A DNA stretch of 64,000 bases from Vespula vulgaris (Eukaryota > Arthropoda > Insecta > Hymenoptera > Vespidae), in NCBI RefSeq assembly GCF_905475345.1, contig NC_066588.1:62001-126000 (forward strand). Direction: 5' to 3'. The position numbers and the translations under genes are program-made. The notes beneath the pieces were generated by a model. The model saw only the letters and a program-made list of their open reading frames with translations, did not search any database and had not been told where the DNA came from. Of this stretch, positions 1 to 12,024 are shown piece by piece. Each line of letters starts with the position of its first letter. The first letter of the stretch is position 1.

Positions 1-77
1 CGTGTCGCTTCTACGACGGACACACGCATGCCGGTGTTTATGACGAAAATATCAATGTCCATTCTGTCTCGTTTCAG

Positions 78-1610
78 AAATTGACAAGCACGGTTACGAG
101 CTCTGTGGTCTTTCGATCGTTAGCCGATGCTTCTACCGACCTTAAGAAAGTTTTATCCGAGAAGATACCCAAGGAGCAAGAACGCATAAAATCTTTTCGC
201 AAGAGTTATGGCTCTACCAAAGTTGGAGATGTCACCGTCGATATGGTATTACGATAAGCTAATGCGATGACGACCAAAAAAATGATAATATGTATTTATG
301 ATTGATGATTTAACTCGATACGTAGATATACGGTGGGATGCGCGGTATCAAAGGATTAGTCTGGGAACCTTCCGTACTCGATCCCGAAGAAGGTATTAGA
401 TTTCGTGGTAAATCGATCCCCGAGTGCCAGAAGATCCTTCCAAAGGCTAGCGGAGGCGAGGAACCACTACCGGAAGGTCTTTTCTGGCTTCTGATAACCG
501 GAGAGGTTCCAACCGAGAAACAAGTCCAAGCGATCTCGCAGGAATGGGCAGCGAGGGGTGCCCTACCGCCGCACGTGGTCAAGATCATGAACACTTTCCC
601 AAAGAACCTGCATCCTATGACGCAGTTCTCAGCGGCTATCACTATATTGAACAGCGAGAGCGAATTCGTGAAAGCGTACAATAAAGGAGTCCATAAGACC
701 AAGTATTGGGAATCGGTTTACGAGGATACGATGAATTTAATCGCCAAATTGCCCGCCGTTGCCGCTACGATATATCGGAACCTTTACAGAGGCGGCAACG
801 GTCCGGGTGCCGTCGACCCCTCCAAAGACTGGGCGTGGAATTTCACGAACATGCTCAGTTACGACGATCCTCAATTCGTCGAGCTTATGAGGCTCTACCT
901 CACCATCCATGCCGATCACGAGGGTGGAAACGTTTCGGCCCATACCACTCATTTGGTAGGCTCGGCCTTGTCCGACGCTTATCTGTCCTTGGCAGCTGGC
1001 ATGAACGGCTTGGCCGGTCCGCTTCACGGTTTGGCGAACCAAGAGGTGTTGATATGGTTGGAAAAGTTACGTTCCCAAGTAGGAGAGAATCCTAGCGACG
1101 AGAAGCTCAAAGACTTCATCTGGAATACCCTCAAGAGCGGCCAAGTGGTGCCTGGTTACGGTCACGCTGTACTCAGGAAAACCGATCCCAGATATACGTG
1201 TCAGAGGGAGTTCGCTTTGAAACATTTGCCCGACGATTCCCTCTTCAAGGTAATTTATCAATGTCATCTCTCAACCTTCATCTCAATTTTCGTACAGCGG
1301 CCCGCTTACGGTACTATACCCAATTTTGCCTTTTCTTTCTCCCCAGTTGGTCGCTCAAGTCTACAAGGTCGTACCTCCTATTCTCCTTGAAACCGGAAAA
1401 GTGAAGAATCCATGGCCAAACGTGGACGCTCATTCGGGTGTACTTTTGCAATACTACGGTATGAAGGAAATGAATTTCTACACCGTTCTCTTCGGTGTGT
1501 CGCGCGCTTTGGGCGTCCTCTCATCCTTGGTTTGGTCTCGTGCTCTTGGCTTACCCATCGAAAGGCCCAAATCTTTGAGCACCGATCTACTGATGAAGGC
1601 CGTCAAATAA
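78..1610 (+). CDS. CS: Citrate synthase, mitochondrial (5' end outside window)
   Basis: Condenses acetyl-CoA and oxaloacetate to citrate in the mitochondrial matrix, the first step of the TCA cycle. Three exons are visible: 78-245, 326-1249 and 1347-1610, all in phase 0 with GT-AG introns of 80 and 97 nt. Together they encode about 452 residues; animal enzymes have about 465, so only the initiating part of the transit peptide lies upstream. The exon at 78 follows a TTTCAG acceptor, and the ATGs just before it run into a stop at once, so the start codon is not here. Family signatures are unmistakable: GIRFRG, IPECQK, GEEPLPEGLFWLL, LHPM, DHEGGNVSAHT, GPLHGLANQEV (catalytic His), GYGHAVLRKTDPRY (second catalytic His) and NPWPNVDAHSGVLLQYYG (catalytic Asp). 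Ends TAA at 1608-1610. The next gene, Arl5, is convergent. Identification is essentially certain; only the 5' end is missing. Confidence 0.97.
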
Positions 1611-2189
1611 AATGGAGACCCGTGTTCGCGCGCAACGTTTCAGTATCATTAAAGCCACCTTAAGATCATATCTACCAACCACGACCATCGTTGATCTCTG
1701 CGAGAGCTCGGCGATGAAAATCGACCGATTCGACGAGTACGAGAAAGCTTTACGAGACAGTTTTAACTTCATTTTGATACGATTCCGAGGAAATCATTTT
1801 TAATCGCCGCTCAACGGATGGACGCGCCAAGTTACGAGGAACCGTTTTCTCTCTTGTAACGCGATGTCGCTCTTACGCGAAGACACTTTAGCCGCATTTG
1901 CGTACTCGCGGCTTGCGTCTTTGCGTGATCCGAGCATCGTGAAAAACGTAGCTTGGTACGTAACAACTGCCGAATTAAGAAAAAGAATATTAAAGATAGC
2001 AGTCTCTTGAGATAGTAGATAAGGTAAGGTATAGATGTACATAGTTGCCGCTTGATATTCGCATGATAATGATCTAATAAAATCAGATACCAAGTGTAAA
2101 GATAAAAGGCGGTAAATCGATTTCGAAGGATAATTTTCGCGTTTCGCAACGGAGGAAATTATCAACGCAGATAACGTTGGATATAGCAT

Positions 2190-2210
2190 AGTAAGCGCAT
2201 AGCGCTTACT
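2190..2210. other. Perfect short stem-loop, probable CS 3' UTR
   Basis: AGTAAGCGC at 2190-2198 is followed by a 3-nt loop (ATA) and its exact reverse complement GCGCTTACT at 2202-2210. It lies about 580 bp after the citrate synthase stop. The function is unknown; a 3' UTR structural element is one possibility. Confidence 0.5.
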
Positions 2211-3320
2211 GTTAAAAGAACATGATCGTCGTCGTCGTCGTCGTCGTCGTCATCGTCCGATAATTCAATGAACACTGCCCAAAATTACGCGCGTTTTTAT
2301 TTTTTAGAATCTATAATACACCTCTCGATCGATATAGACATAAATTCTTTTCCTCACATTTCAAAGGATAATAAAAACAATATTGGTTGGTATATTAGTT
2401 AGCGCTAATGCCAAATATGTATGTACACGGTGCTACATATCGTTACAACGTCTTACAATTAGATGCACATATTATTTCACTTGCTCAGGAAGTTTACGTA
2501 TGTCACGATTCCCACTACCTAATAGTCTCCGTAACAGAAAACACTTACAAGGCTAACTAAATACTTAATTAAATATCCTTCAAAGTGCTTACCATAGCAC
2601 AGGTTGTTGGTTTTAGATTTTGTCAAACATACTAATAAAACGATTCGGTCTTATACCGAGCCGGTACGAGATACGCGTAAATTAAGGATGACCAGTGGTA
2701 GATCCACTGTTATGAGGATGTATGAGTGTGCGATTCTTTATTTATAACAAACTTGAAAATAAATAGATATTTAAAAATAATATGTGATATACGCGATCAT
2801 TTCTTAATACCTAATCTGATAAATGCGCAACTACATGTGCGTCCACCCTTAAAGGAATAAACGATTATTGATATCGATTATATCAAACTCTTTCGTTTCA
2901 TATGCGATAGACGGGAAATTAAGAAAATCCTAATGTTTCTTTGCGTTTTCCTTTAAAATACATTTTATTCGCTATTTGCTATCTATATAACATCACGGCG
3001 CAGAACGTAACAATCTAAGATAATGAATTACCGATAAGAGCAACTTCATTGCAGTCCTCATTATCTCTAACTTATGTGATTTAACGTAGAGATTTCGTTA
3101 CAACTTTAAAGCACACGTACTTTTACCATACGGATCGTTGATTTTCATGTCAATATTTTTAAAAAGCAATACTATCGGAACAAAAATAGATCGTCACTTG
3201 TACGTGTAGTATCAAAGAAGAGGAAGACGGATAGAAGAGATCTAACGATTTCGTGTGATTTTAAACAACGTCGCAGGATTGGTTCGCCTGCTTTCTTTAT
3301 TAAATTGAACATAATATATT

Positions 3321-3353
<33 letters not shown>

Positions 3354-3402
3354 GTGTACATATGTATGTATGTATGTATGTATACACACACACACACACA
3401 CA
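3321..3402. repeat. Compound microsatellite (TC)n(TA)n(TATG)n(AC)n
   Basis: Consecutive blocks of TC, TA, TATG and AC dinucleotide or tetranucleotide repeats are read directly from the sequence. It lies in the intergenic DNA between citrate synthase and Arl5 and should be length-polymorphic. Confidence 0.9.
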
Positions 3403-4953
3403 CCTACACATATATTCATACACACGTATACATATACACATATCACGCACGCCTTACAGAATTTGCTTTGAATTTTTCCTGCTTTTTTAAACTAATTCAA
3501 GTACGAAAATTACTCAAGGATCAGTGATAAAAATACTACTTTTAGCCACGCTTCTATCAATTGTATTATTGAAACACTTTGACAGAATTTCGATTAAAGA
3601 GAAAATGACGTATGTTTATATATGATGTGCAGAACAGTGCGATAATTATACGTATGCGCGATAGTTCGTTATTTTCAAGGGTCATTTCTCAATATGAGAA
3701 AATTAACGTTTCATTATTTTCTATGTAAGAATCTCACTCTTGACTTTAGACGGCATTTATCTTAACAACGATGTTCAAAATCTTCTCAAGTAAATTTAAT
3801 CAACGTCCATTAATTGGTACTCAATATTGTTAACAGTTTAACTGAATATTGTCTAAGTGACGCAACCCAGACGCAATAATGTTTCTAGTTGCATACAAAT
3901 TATTATCAAACAGCTGTTGGTTGAACATTAAACCAATATATTTTGAATTAATAAATAAAAATTTCTCTTCCATTATACAATTACATACAAATGAGTTTGT
4001 ATCGTTACATCAAGTGCATTGATTTAATTAAGATTATTTGTAACGCACAAGTCAAATTAAGTTTTTCCAGCAAACAACCGCCCGTCCCGATATCGAGTCG
4101 ATGTATCGCAGAACAATTCACCTTCTGTTTGCTAATGCTCAACTGTCTCTGTGGGTATCTTTGTTATGAAGTCCTACAGCTGTTTGCATAGTTCAGATGC
4201 TAAGAAATCTGCTTAAAATCTGATACAGAAATGTTAAAAATATGTTATAGATTGGAGCTATACTTGCTGATCTTACTTTTTTTTTTCTTTTTCTTTTTCT
4301 TTTTTTTCTCTTTCATCTTTTTCGTTATTTTTTACAGTTGCTTATTGTTAATAAAGTGTATAAAAACTATGTACAAAGATGTACCTTTTACTTTTGCATA
4401 AGAAGCCAAACGATGTATTCTCTTTGTATGTAAACGAGTATTTCCTGCGGCTTCGGCATTTATTATAAACACAAGTGACGGGTCGGACTATTTTCAAGAA
4501 TTTATTTCAAATTCTTCCAATTGCGCTTCTTTTTCTTATAATAACCGATAGTTTATTGGATAGTACTTGCAGGAATTAAATGATATATGAATTATGTGCG
4601 AACGAGAAATAAAACTTGGCAGTTGTCACTCTTGAAAATGCATGTTACTTAAACGTAAAACAACACATATTTAACGTATCTGTAATATTGTAAAATTAAT
4701 CAAGCGTTATACATTATGGTAAACCTATTTTATATTTTACAATCTTTTAGCTTCGCCCTGTTTTTTTTCCTTTCCCTTTTTTGCTTTATCCCTATCAATA
4801 ATTCATTTTTTCTCCACAATTATTTTCACGCTTTTATATCAGAAACGCGCGCGTGTATCATCATTTTATTGAAAATAAATAAATTTTTTGCCCGTCCACT
4901 CTGAAATACATTAAACATTTGCTACAGTAATTGTCTCTCGGTATATGCAGTTA

Positions 4954-5037
4954 TACTTTGATGATCGTACTATAAATTAATGTATCGTTTTAAAACATCA
5001 TAAAATTATTTTTGCCATACGTACGACCATCAAAGTA
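4954..5037 (-). other. Long stem-loop in the Arl5 3' flank (miRNA-like hairpin candidate)
   Basis: The arms at 4954-4970 and 5021-5037 are reverse complements over 17 bp with one difference. On the minus strand, which is the sense strand of Arl5, that difference becomes a G-U wobble. After one bulged base about five more pairs (two of them wobbles) can extend the stem to roughly 22 bp. The loop is about 40 nt and AT-rich. The arm begins 83 nt 3' of the Arl5 stop codon, so it is probably in that gene's 3' UTR. It could be a regulatory hairpin, a miRNA precursor or a remnant of a small inverted-repeat element. Confidence 0.4.
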
Positions 5038-5119
5038 GCAACGATACTAACTCGCGCTAATCACATATTATACAGCTTAGTTATTCCGTGGAATTTATGA
5101 CAAATTCTCATAATGTACG

Positions 5120-6329
5120 TCATGTCTTCTTGAGACGTCCAACGATCCATTCCAGTCCTTGATAGAGCCTACAATGCCGATTATAATCATTATTTCATTA
5201 ACGCTATACGATATTTCGTAGTTATCGCGTATAACACAAATTATCTTCTAACGAATAGTAGTTTAGATTACAAATTAGATTTACAAATAGTATTATAGAT
5301 AAATTACTGAGAATATATCAAGAGAGCGTATCATAATGTAACGTATGAGAGAATGCAGAAAGAAAGAAATATTTACCCTTCTCCCGTGAGAGCACAACAG
5401 CTTTGTATGTGCCACTGATGTTTTTTGATTGATGTCAAATCTAGTTGCCTTGAAATTTCGGCGGCTGTCATACTACCCTTCAAGTCCTGCTTATTAGCAT
5501 AAACTAAAACGTTGGCTTTGCTAAGTTCCTCGTGATTTAACATAGAATATAATTCTTCTCTTATTACACCAAGTCTTTCTCTATCCGTACTGTCTATAAC
5601 CATAATTATAAATTCTGTATTCGTGTAATAAGTTGACCATGCGGCCCTCAAGCTCTGCTGTCCCCCTAGATCCCACATTATGAAATGAATATTCTTCCAT
5701 ACTACTTCTTCTACGTTTGAACCAATAGTCGGCGACGTATGAACAACTTCGTTCATTAAAAATTGATATAATATGGTTGTTTTACCGGCATTATCCAATC
5801 CTACCATAACAATTTTATGTTCTGAAAAATGATGTATGTTTCGATAAAATTTATACGTACACGGGTCAAGTAATAAATATAAATTTATAACGCACAAAAA
5901 AGCTTAACATACGTAGAATGTAGAAACATGCGAAAGAAATAAGTACGTTAATATGGCGAGTAAATCGAACAAGTAACTGATATAAGCAAGTATAGTAACT
6001 AATGACAAACGGAATACGCCAACAAATATAGCTATTGCCACGAACAAGGATTTTTCACTCTTGTATAATCTATTGGTATCTAGTTTTACAATGGTAAATG
6101 ATAAGTAAGTTACAAGTAGTAAATAACAGATATTAAAAGCAACGCGATTAAAATCAACAAGGTAAAAATCTAATAAATTTGTAAACTTTTTCTACGTGTT
6201 GACATCAACCGTGAAGAAAATGCTATTTTCTGAGAACAAAGAAACAAAGCATAATATTGGATTAACCAAAGGATTTCTTTTACCTTCATTACCAAAGAAA
6301 CTCCACAACTTAGCAAATAGCAATCCCAT
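5120..6329 (-). CDS. Arl5: ADP-ribosylation factor-like protein 5 (Arl5)
   Basis: Small GTPase of the trans-Golgi network; vertebrate and fly ARL5 proteins recruit the GARP tethering complex for endosome-to-Golgi transport. Three exons on the minus strand: 6329-6284 (ATG, ending in phase 1), 5821-5377 and 5168-5120 (TGA). They splice to 179 residues, the same length as human ARL5A. The first exon encodes MGLLFAKLWSFFGNE, with Gly2 as the usual N-myristoylation site and an amphipathic helix. The second carries the G1 loop GLDNAGKT, switch I HTSPTIGSNVEE, the G3 motif WDLGGQ, and the G4 motif NKQD. The third encodes LYQGLEWIVGRLKKT. Arl5 rather than Arl1 or Arf is indicated by FLMNEVVHTSPTIGSNVEE and by HQWHIQSCCALTGEGLYQGLEW. 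The first exon is only 46 nt and easily missed. The gene is divergent from Pgd and convergent with CS. Confidence 0.95.
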
Positions 6330-6723
6330 ATTGAGCCTACAGTTCCAAAATAATTCGAAAAACACCGCGCTCGGTTACTCTCTCTTTCCTTCACTTTTCT
6401 CTCTCTCTCTCTCTCCCTTCCTCGTATCAGAATACAGCCTTGATTACAATAAAGAGAATGTATTTCGACTTAGAAATAGGGCATCCATCTCATTGTTACA
6501 GGGTTATGTCCAGCTTTTCATCACTTCACTCTTTCTCATTTGCACGATATTTCGCAGCCTCATGTCAACGACCGGTGTACCGCAAAAGTGAGAAACGCAC
6601 AACGGTTTCCAACTGTTACGATTAGATAAATTGTTAAATGGAGTAATTTTAGGCGAACATTCTCTAATCTAATTAAGACGATCGCGACATGTTGCATATG
6701 CGATTAAAATGCTCCTACATACT

Positions 6724-6795
6724 GATTGGCCCAATCCGAGTTTGCAGGTATTACGATATGACGTCACGAAAATATAACCATGCGCCAATTGGAGG
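6724..6795. promoter_or_regulatory. CRE palindrome with CCAAT boxes, probable Arl5 promoter
   Basis: An inverted CCAAT pair GATTGGCCCAATC is at 6724-6736, a perfect full CRE TGACGTCA is at 6759-6766, and a third CCAATTGG follows at about 6786-6793. This lies roughly 400-470 bp upstream of the Arl5 ATG. CREs bind CREB/ATF and CCAAT boxes bind NF-Y. Assignment to Arl5 rather than to the more distant Pgd is by distance only. Confidence 0.45.
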
Positions 6796-7565
6796 GGAAC
6801 CACTTGTAAGCGTTGAGCGCGCGTAAAACGATATTTCCCTGCCAATCAAACGTACATATATGCACGTATATGCATATATTACGATTCCTAAATGATAGTT
6901 TACTATTCATAGTTGCAACTACCCTGATTAATAAGTACTACTAGTAGAAATTATGCTACACTATTACGTATATAGTATGGATCGTTCAACTAAATATTAA
7001 TTAATCTAAATATTCTACGATTTCTAGAGTAGTTCAAGTTTCATATTTCCATTATACTGTAAAAAGATTAAAGTGAGAATGATTTAACGTATAGCTACTC
7101 TTTAGATATTTCTTCTTAAATTTATAAGTCGCGATTAAAAATGAATTTTATAAAAATTTCAATGTCTATTCACAATTGCATATTATTATCTTGCATCAGT
7201 TTCCTGATATTATCACATCGTTTATAACATATTTAGAAATCTTAAAACGTTAAGAAAATTATTTGTACGATTACGCGTAACAATTACTAGTCAAATATTT
7301 CGATGAAAATAGAATTAAAAGCAAAGAAAGCGCTGAAACATTATGGAGCCCGCCATCTAACTGCGAACTGTCTTAACTAAACTATACTCGAGCAACTATT
7401 ATATATTAAAAAATTCCATTTTTTATTATAGCCAGCGCCAACTGGTGTGTCAATATTAAAGATACCGTTCGCGCGTTTTCTTTAAGAAATTTCGCTGTTA
7501 CTATATCCTTGTCCCTGCTTAAGAAAACGTGATTTTTGCAACGATATGGCGATAATTTGATTTCT

Positions 7566-7599
7566 CATACGCACGCGTGCGCGCGCACACACACACACA
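7566..7599. repeat. 34-bp alternating purine-pyrimidine tract (CG/CA)
   Basis: Strict purine-pyrimidine alternation rich in CG and CA steps, the sequence class that can adopt Z-DNA under negative supercoiling. It lies about 690 bp upstream of the Pgd start codon and is followed by GAGA and GATA repeats. Confidence 0.7.
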
Positions 7600-8289
7600 G
7601 AGAGATAGATAGATATGAATAAATTTATTACATTGACGCGTATGTGGTAACGTTTTTTAAATTAAACACGTTTTGCTCAAGTTATTAATCTTTCTTGATG
7701 AACTTTCGTGACGCATATTCTCAGCGAATATAAAATTACACGGATAAAATATGCGGATAAGATGTTTAATATCCACGAGTATAATAGACATATGTATATA
7801 AGCACACATGTAACATCGGATACCTTTGTAATGACCGTGCTTAATCAGCAGAAATAATATCTGAAAATAATAGCTGTTATATAAAAGGATGCGTTTACTT
7901 GGATTTTTATTTTCTAGATCTATGTATGTGATACGATCGACTTAAAAAATCTAATGATTCAATTTGGTAATAACCAGCGAAAAAATAAATCGCACGTATG
8001 CGACATATCGAAGAAAGAATTTGGAAAGCTTACTTGCGTAATATATTATGAAATTCGAGCGTATAGTAGTGTAGTAGTAGTAGTGTAGTGTGTAGAAGTG
8101 GAATCAGCTAGCATGCCGAGGATATGTGCGTTATGATTGGCTTGTTAACGTCTGATGACTCTGCGAATACACGATTATGTGTTGTTCGTTGGACATTCGT
8201 CGAACATAAGTATATATGGCCACTTGTTGCTGCTTATTGTCCTTTGATACATCGTAAAGAATATTTCCGTTAATTGATCTTTGAAAAAA

Positions 8290-10594
8290 ATGACGCAACC
8301 GTAAGTAATCTTCGTTAGTATGAAATTTAAAACGTATATTGTATATTGTATATGTAGAAATTGGACGATTTTTCTTCTATTTAAGAAAAGAAATTTCAAC
8401 ATTTATGTATACATTTAATTCGAATTTATATCAAAGAGATTCTTCTCGAACCCTTTAGCTATCCTCGGCATATCTTTAAAAGAGAGGACGATCGTTTCAA
8501 CAATTCAAACCGAATTATATCGTATCTTTCTATCGCAAATAATGTTATTTTGAAAATTTCAGCACTGCGGATATCGCATTAATCGGCCTAGCCGTTATGG
8601 GGCAAAATCTTATTTTGAATATGAATGATCACGGCTTTGTCGTTTGTGCCTACAATCGTACGACGGATAAAGTAAAAGCTTTTCTTGAAAATGAAGCTAA
8701 GGGCACGAAAATCATTGGCGCATTTAGTTTACAAGAAATGGTTAGTAAACTTAAATCTCCAAGGAGAGTAATGTTATTAGTTAAAGGTAAGCAACTTAGT
8801 TTTTACCCGAGTTAAATATCGAGTATATTATATCATATATGTTGCAGTTTCAAAGAAACCGTTCAAACGTTATTTATTTAGTCGGTTAGATAATTAATTA
8901 GTTGGTTATTGGATTCAGTTTTATAATATTTGCTTAAAAGTATTCAACGTTTAGTAATTATTTCTTTGGGTCTAATGCGAATATCGATCGATGTTGAATA
9001 TATTCTACGTTATTACAATTGTAACAAAACGTATGTAATCGAAAAAACGTACGACAAACATAAGTAATTATTGACTTTCGACCGATGTATGTTTGTTTAT
9101 ACGCGTACATTAAATATTCCTTATACGTCGAAGTAATACAGACGAATAAATTTTCCTGAAACTCTAAAGTGTATGGTACGTTTGCAGCTGGCTCCGCCGT
9201 AGACGCGTTTATAGAGCAACTTGTGCCTTTATTATCTCCCGGAGATATTATCATCGATGGTGGTAATTCCGAATATCAAGATACTGAAAAAAGGACGATA
9301 TATTTGGAAAAAAAAGGAATATTTTTTGTCGGAAGTGGAGTAAGCGGAGGAGAAGACGGAGCACGATATGGGCCATCTCTAATGCCTGGCGGTAATCCTA
9401 AAGCTTGGCCGCATATCAAGCAAATCTTCCAAGTAATAATACAATTACTAAATAAGTAATAATAACATTATGGTTTCTTAATCCTCCGATGAAAAATTCT
9501 AAGGAACATTTTTTCTAGGCGATATGCGCTAAGGCTGACGGGGAACCATGTTGCGATTGGGTAGGTGAAACTGGTGCAGGACACTTTGTAAAAATGGTAC
9601 ACAACGGTATAGAATATGGTGACATGCAACTTATTTGCGAAGCGTATCATATCATGAGAGATGGTTTACAACTGAATCAAGAAGAAATGAGCAAGGTTTT
9701 CAACGAATGGAACAAAGGAGAACTGGATTCATTTCTTATTGAAATCACTAGAGACATTCTTAAATACAAGGACGAGAAGGGCTATTTGTTAGAACGTATC
9801 AGAGATACAGCGGGACAAAAAGGAACTGGTAAATGGACGGCTATAGCGGCATTGGATTATGGAATACCTGTCACATTAATCGGAGAGTCAGTTTTTGCAA
9901 GATGCCTTTCCTCTCTGAAAAATGAAAGATTAGAAGCAAACAAAGTGTTGCAAGGGCCTGATACTTTGTACCAAGGTGACAAAAAGCAGTTCTTAGAACA
10001 TTTACGAAAAGCTTTATACGCGTCGAAAATTATATCTTATGCGCAAGGCTTCATGTTACTGAGAGAAGCTGCCCAAATTCACAAGTGGAATTTAAATTAT
10101 GGCGGTATAGCGCTTATGTGGAGAGGTGGATGTATTATAAGAAGGTAAATATATATATATATATATAAGTATATAAATACAATGATGCGCGAGAGTACTT
10201 ATCAAGAGAACGACAAAGGTCACGATATTTGAAGTCATATGTCTTTTACAGTGCTTTTTTGGGAAATATAAAGTTGGCTTTTGATAAAAATCCGAAACTT
10301 TCCAATTTACTGTTGGACGACTTTTTTGCCAAAGCAATGAAGGAATGTCAGAATAGCATTAGAGTTGTCGTTTCTAATGCTGTGACCCTTGGAATACCAA
10401 CCCCTGCATTATCAACGGCATTAGCATTTTATGACGGGTTTAGAACTGCTCGATTGCCAGCTAATTTGCTTCAAGCGCAAAGAGATTATTTTGGAGCACA
10501 TACGTACGAATTAATCGGTCAAGAAGGTAAATTTGTACACACAAACTGGACCGGTCATGGAGGAAACGTGTCTGCTTCGACATACGATGCTTGA
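8290..10594 (+). CDS. Pgd: 6-phosphogluconate dehydrogenase, decarboxylating
   Basis: Cytosolic enzyme of the oxidative pentose phosphate pathway that converts 6-phosphogluconate to ribulose 5-phosphate and CO2 while making NADPH. Five exons: 8290-8300, 8563-8786, 9188-9432, 9519-10144 and 10252-10594. The first coding exon is only 11 nt (M-T-Q plus two bases). Phases agree throughout and give 482 residues, the usual animal length. Visible signatures are the NADP-binding Rossmann start IALIGLAVMGQNLILNMNDHG, the substrate-binding GSGVSGGEDGARYGPSLMPGG, the catalytic region around Lys185 (HFVKMVHNGIEYGDMQ), GTGKWTAIAALDYGIP, and the C-terminal tail NWTGHGGNVSASTYDA. An AT microsatellite sits directly at the donor of intron 4. 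No disruption is seen. Confidence 0.97.
10147..10168. repeat. (AT)n microsatellite in Pgd intron 4
   Basis: An uninterrupted TA/AT run begins right after the GTAAA donor of the last Pgd intron (10145). It is intronic and has no evident coding effect. Confidence 0.85.
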
Positions 10595-12024
10595 TAATAT
10601 TTGAAGAAAAATAAAGAAAACGATAAGAAGAAGTACATACGTGCTGACATTACCTTTCGCGTTAAATCATATAACGGCCGAAAGGTTTTGTGCATGCTTT
10701 TCGATATCCGTTAATATTGACATGACTTTTGTTTTAGGGTGATCATAATCTGTTTCTTTTTTCTAAATATTTAATAACATGTTGTTTCCTAAATGATAAG
10801 TATAAACATTTATTTATACACACGTAGAAGGTGCTTGTACAGACTATGTTATTTTTGTACATCGTATCGTACAGTGTTACCAAACAAATATATTTTTGGA
10901 AGAGAAAAAGATATATTTATAATATATTTCTTTCGAACGATCGTTGGATTAATTTTTTTACGATGATTCGTATGGTATATACGACAAAGATTATATCACA
11001 TATTCGTTGGGTATGGGAATATTGTAAAGAATAATAATCGTAATTGCGAGGTTTTGGACGAATCGCGAGTGAAACTTTTCTCTTGTCATTTGCACATTAG
11101 AATCGTGTTGTGCGACCGATATGTTGTATGTTACGTTTACATTTTGTTTACAAGCCACGTGCTAATGAAGGAGCGTGATAGTAGGACTTTTAGTATAACA
11201 TTTAATGGGGCTCGATCAAATAAGAAAGGCTTCGTAAGAATATGTTTTTGCGATTAGTAGCGCAAGAAAAGTATTTTTGTGTGCGATGACGCGCCGAAAA
11301 CGGGCCAATCGCAACGATCGTACGAGGAAGAAGTTCTACTACCCTGGTGTCCCGTCTAAGGGCGAATAACCGTGAGAGTCTATTTTTAATTGTTTTTCGT
11401 ACAAACGTATATAAACATTTTACTATTTGTTCCTTCATTTTACATTGTACTTTCGAGTGATTCGTTCATCCTGTAAATACATTGATTTGAATTACGGAGT
11501 CTCGTTATTTTCCTTCGTTGAAAAAAGAAAAGAAAAGAGAAAAAAAAGAACACGCGGTAAAATTACTAGATAAAGTTCCCACGTATCCCATTTCCGGTCG
11601 AAAGAGAACCATTCTGAAGTTACCGAACAATCGATAAAAGGGTCCAGAATGGAAGCCAGTCATAAACAACTTATTTATCTTCATAATAATTGGTTGCCGC
11701 AAACGTTTGCGACACATAAAACACAATTCTGCGTTTTTATGTAAGTATAATTTAAGTTGAAATTTGAACGTTATACGGAAACGCTACGTACATTATATTA
11801 TTTCCGATACAAACATATGGCGATAAGCTTGTCCCCATTGTCGTTTGCAAGTTAACCTCAACCTTCTTTCATAATACTTTCTACGAACACGCGTATAACG
11901 TATTAGTTCTCTGCGTTCATACGTGATATTTGAAAGAATCGATAAGGGAATGATATAACGTTGCAAAAATTATTTACTTTCAATTTTGGAATATTACTTT
12001 ATACGCGAGAGTTGTAGATGATCA
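10595..12024. other. Intergenic region between Pgd and INO80E
   Basis: This AT-rich region holds the Pgd 3' UTR (an AATAAA hexamer at about 10610) and the 5' flank of INO80E. One short open stretch near 11548-11640 on the + strand looks mildly protein-like after an A-rich run, but it has no match I recognise and no supported splice structure. I see no RNA gene. Confidence 0.5.

Larger units (their letters stand above)
1611..5119. other. Convergent intergenic region between CS and Arl5
   Basis: This AT-rich region should hold the 3' UTRs of both flanking genes. Visible elements are a perfect 9-bp stem-loop (2190-2210), a short GTC run near 2228-2252, a compound microsatellite (3321-3402), a T/C-rich stretch (about 4278-4312) and an inverted repeat (4954-5037) close to the Arl5 stop. 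AATAAA hexamers occur on the + strand (for example near 2757), so the CS mRNA end is not decided by sequence alone. No ORF here looks coding. Confidence 0.6.
6330..8289. other. Divergent intergenic region between Arl5 and Pgd
   Basis: The promoters of Arl5 (leftward) and Pgd (rightward) should lie here. It contains a (CT)n run at about 6398-6416 next to the Arl5 start, a CRE/CCAAT cluster at 6724-6795, and an alternating purine-pyrimidine tract at 7566-7599 followed by GATA repeats. The rest is AT-rich with no convincing coding ORF. Confidence 0.55.

Noticed and set aside
11505..11726. Short ORFs on both strands between Pgd and INO80E
   Set aside because: They are under 75 codons, partly run through an A-rich tract, have no recognised motif, and no splice partners were found. 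More likely UTR or intergenic DNA.
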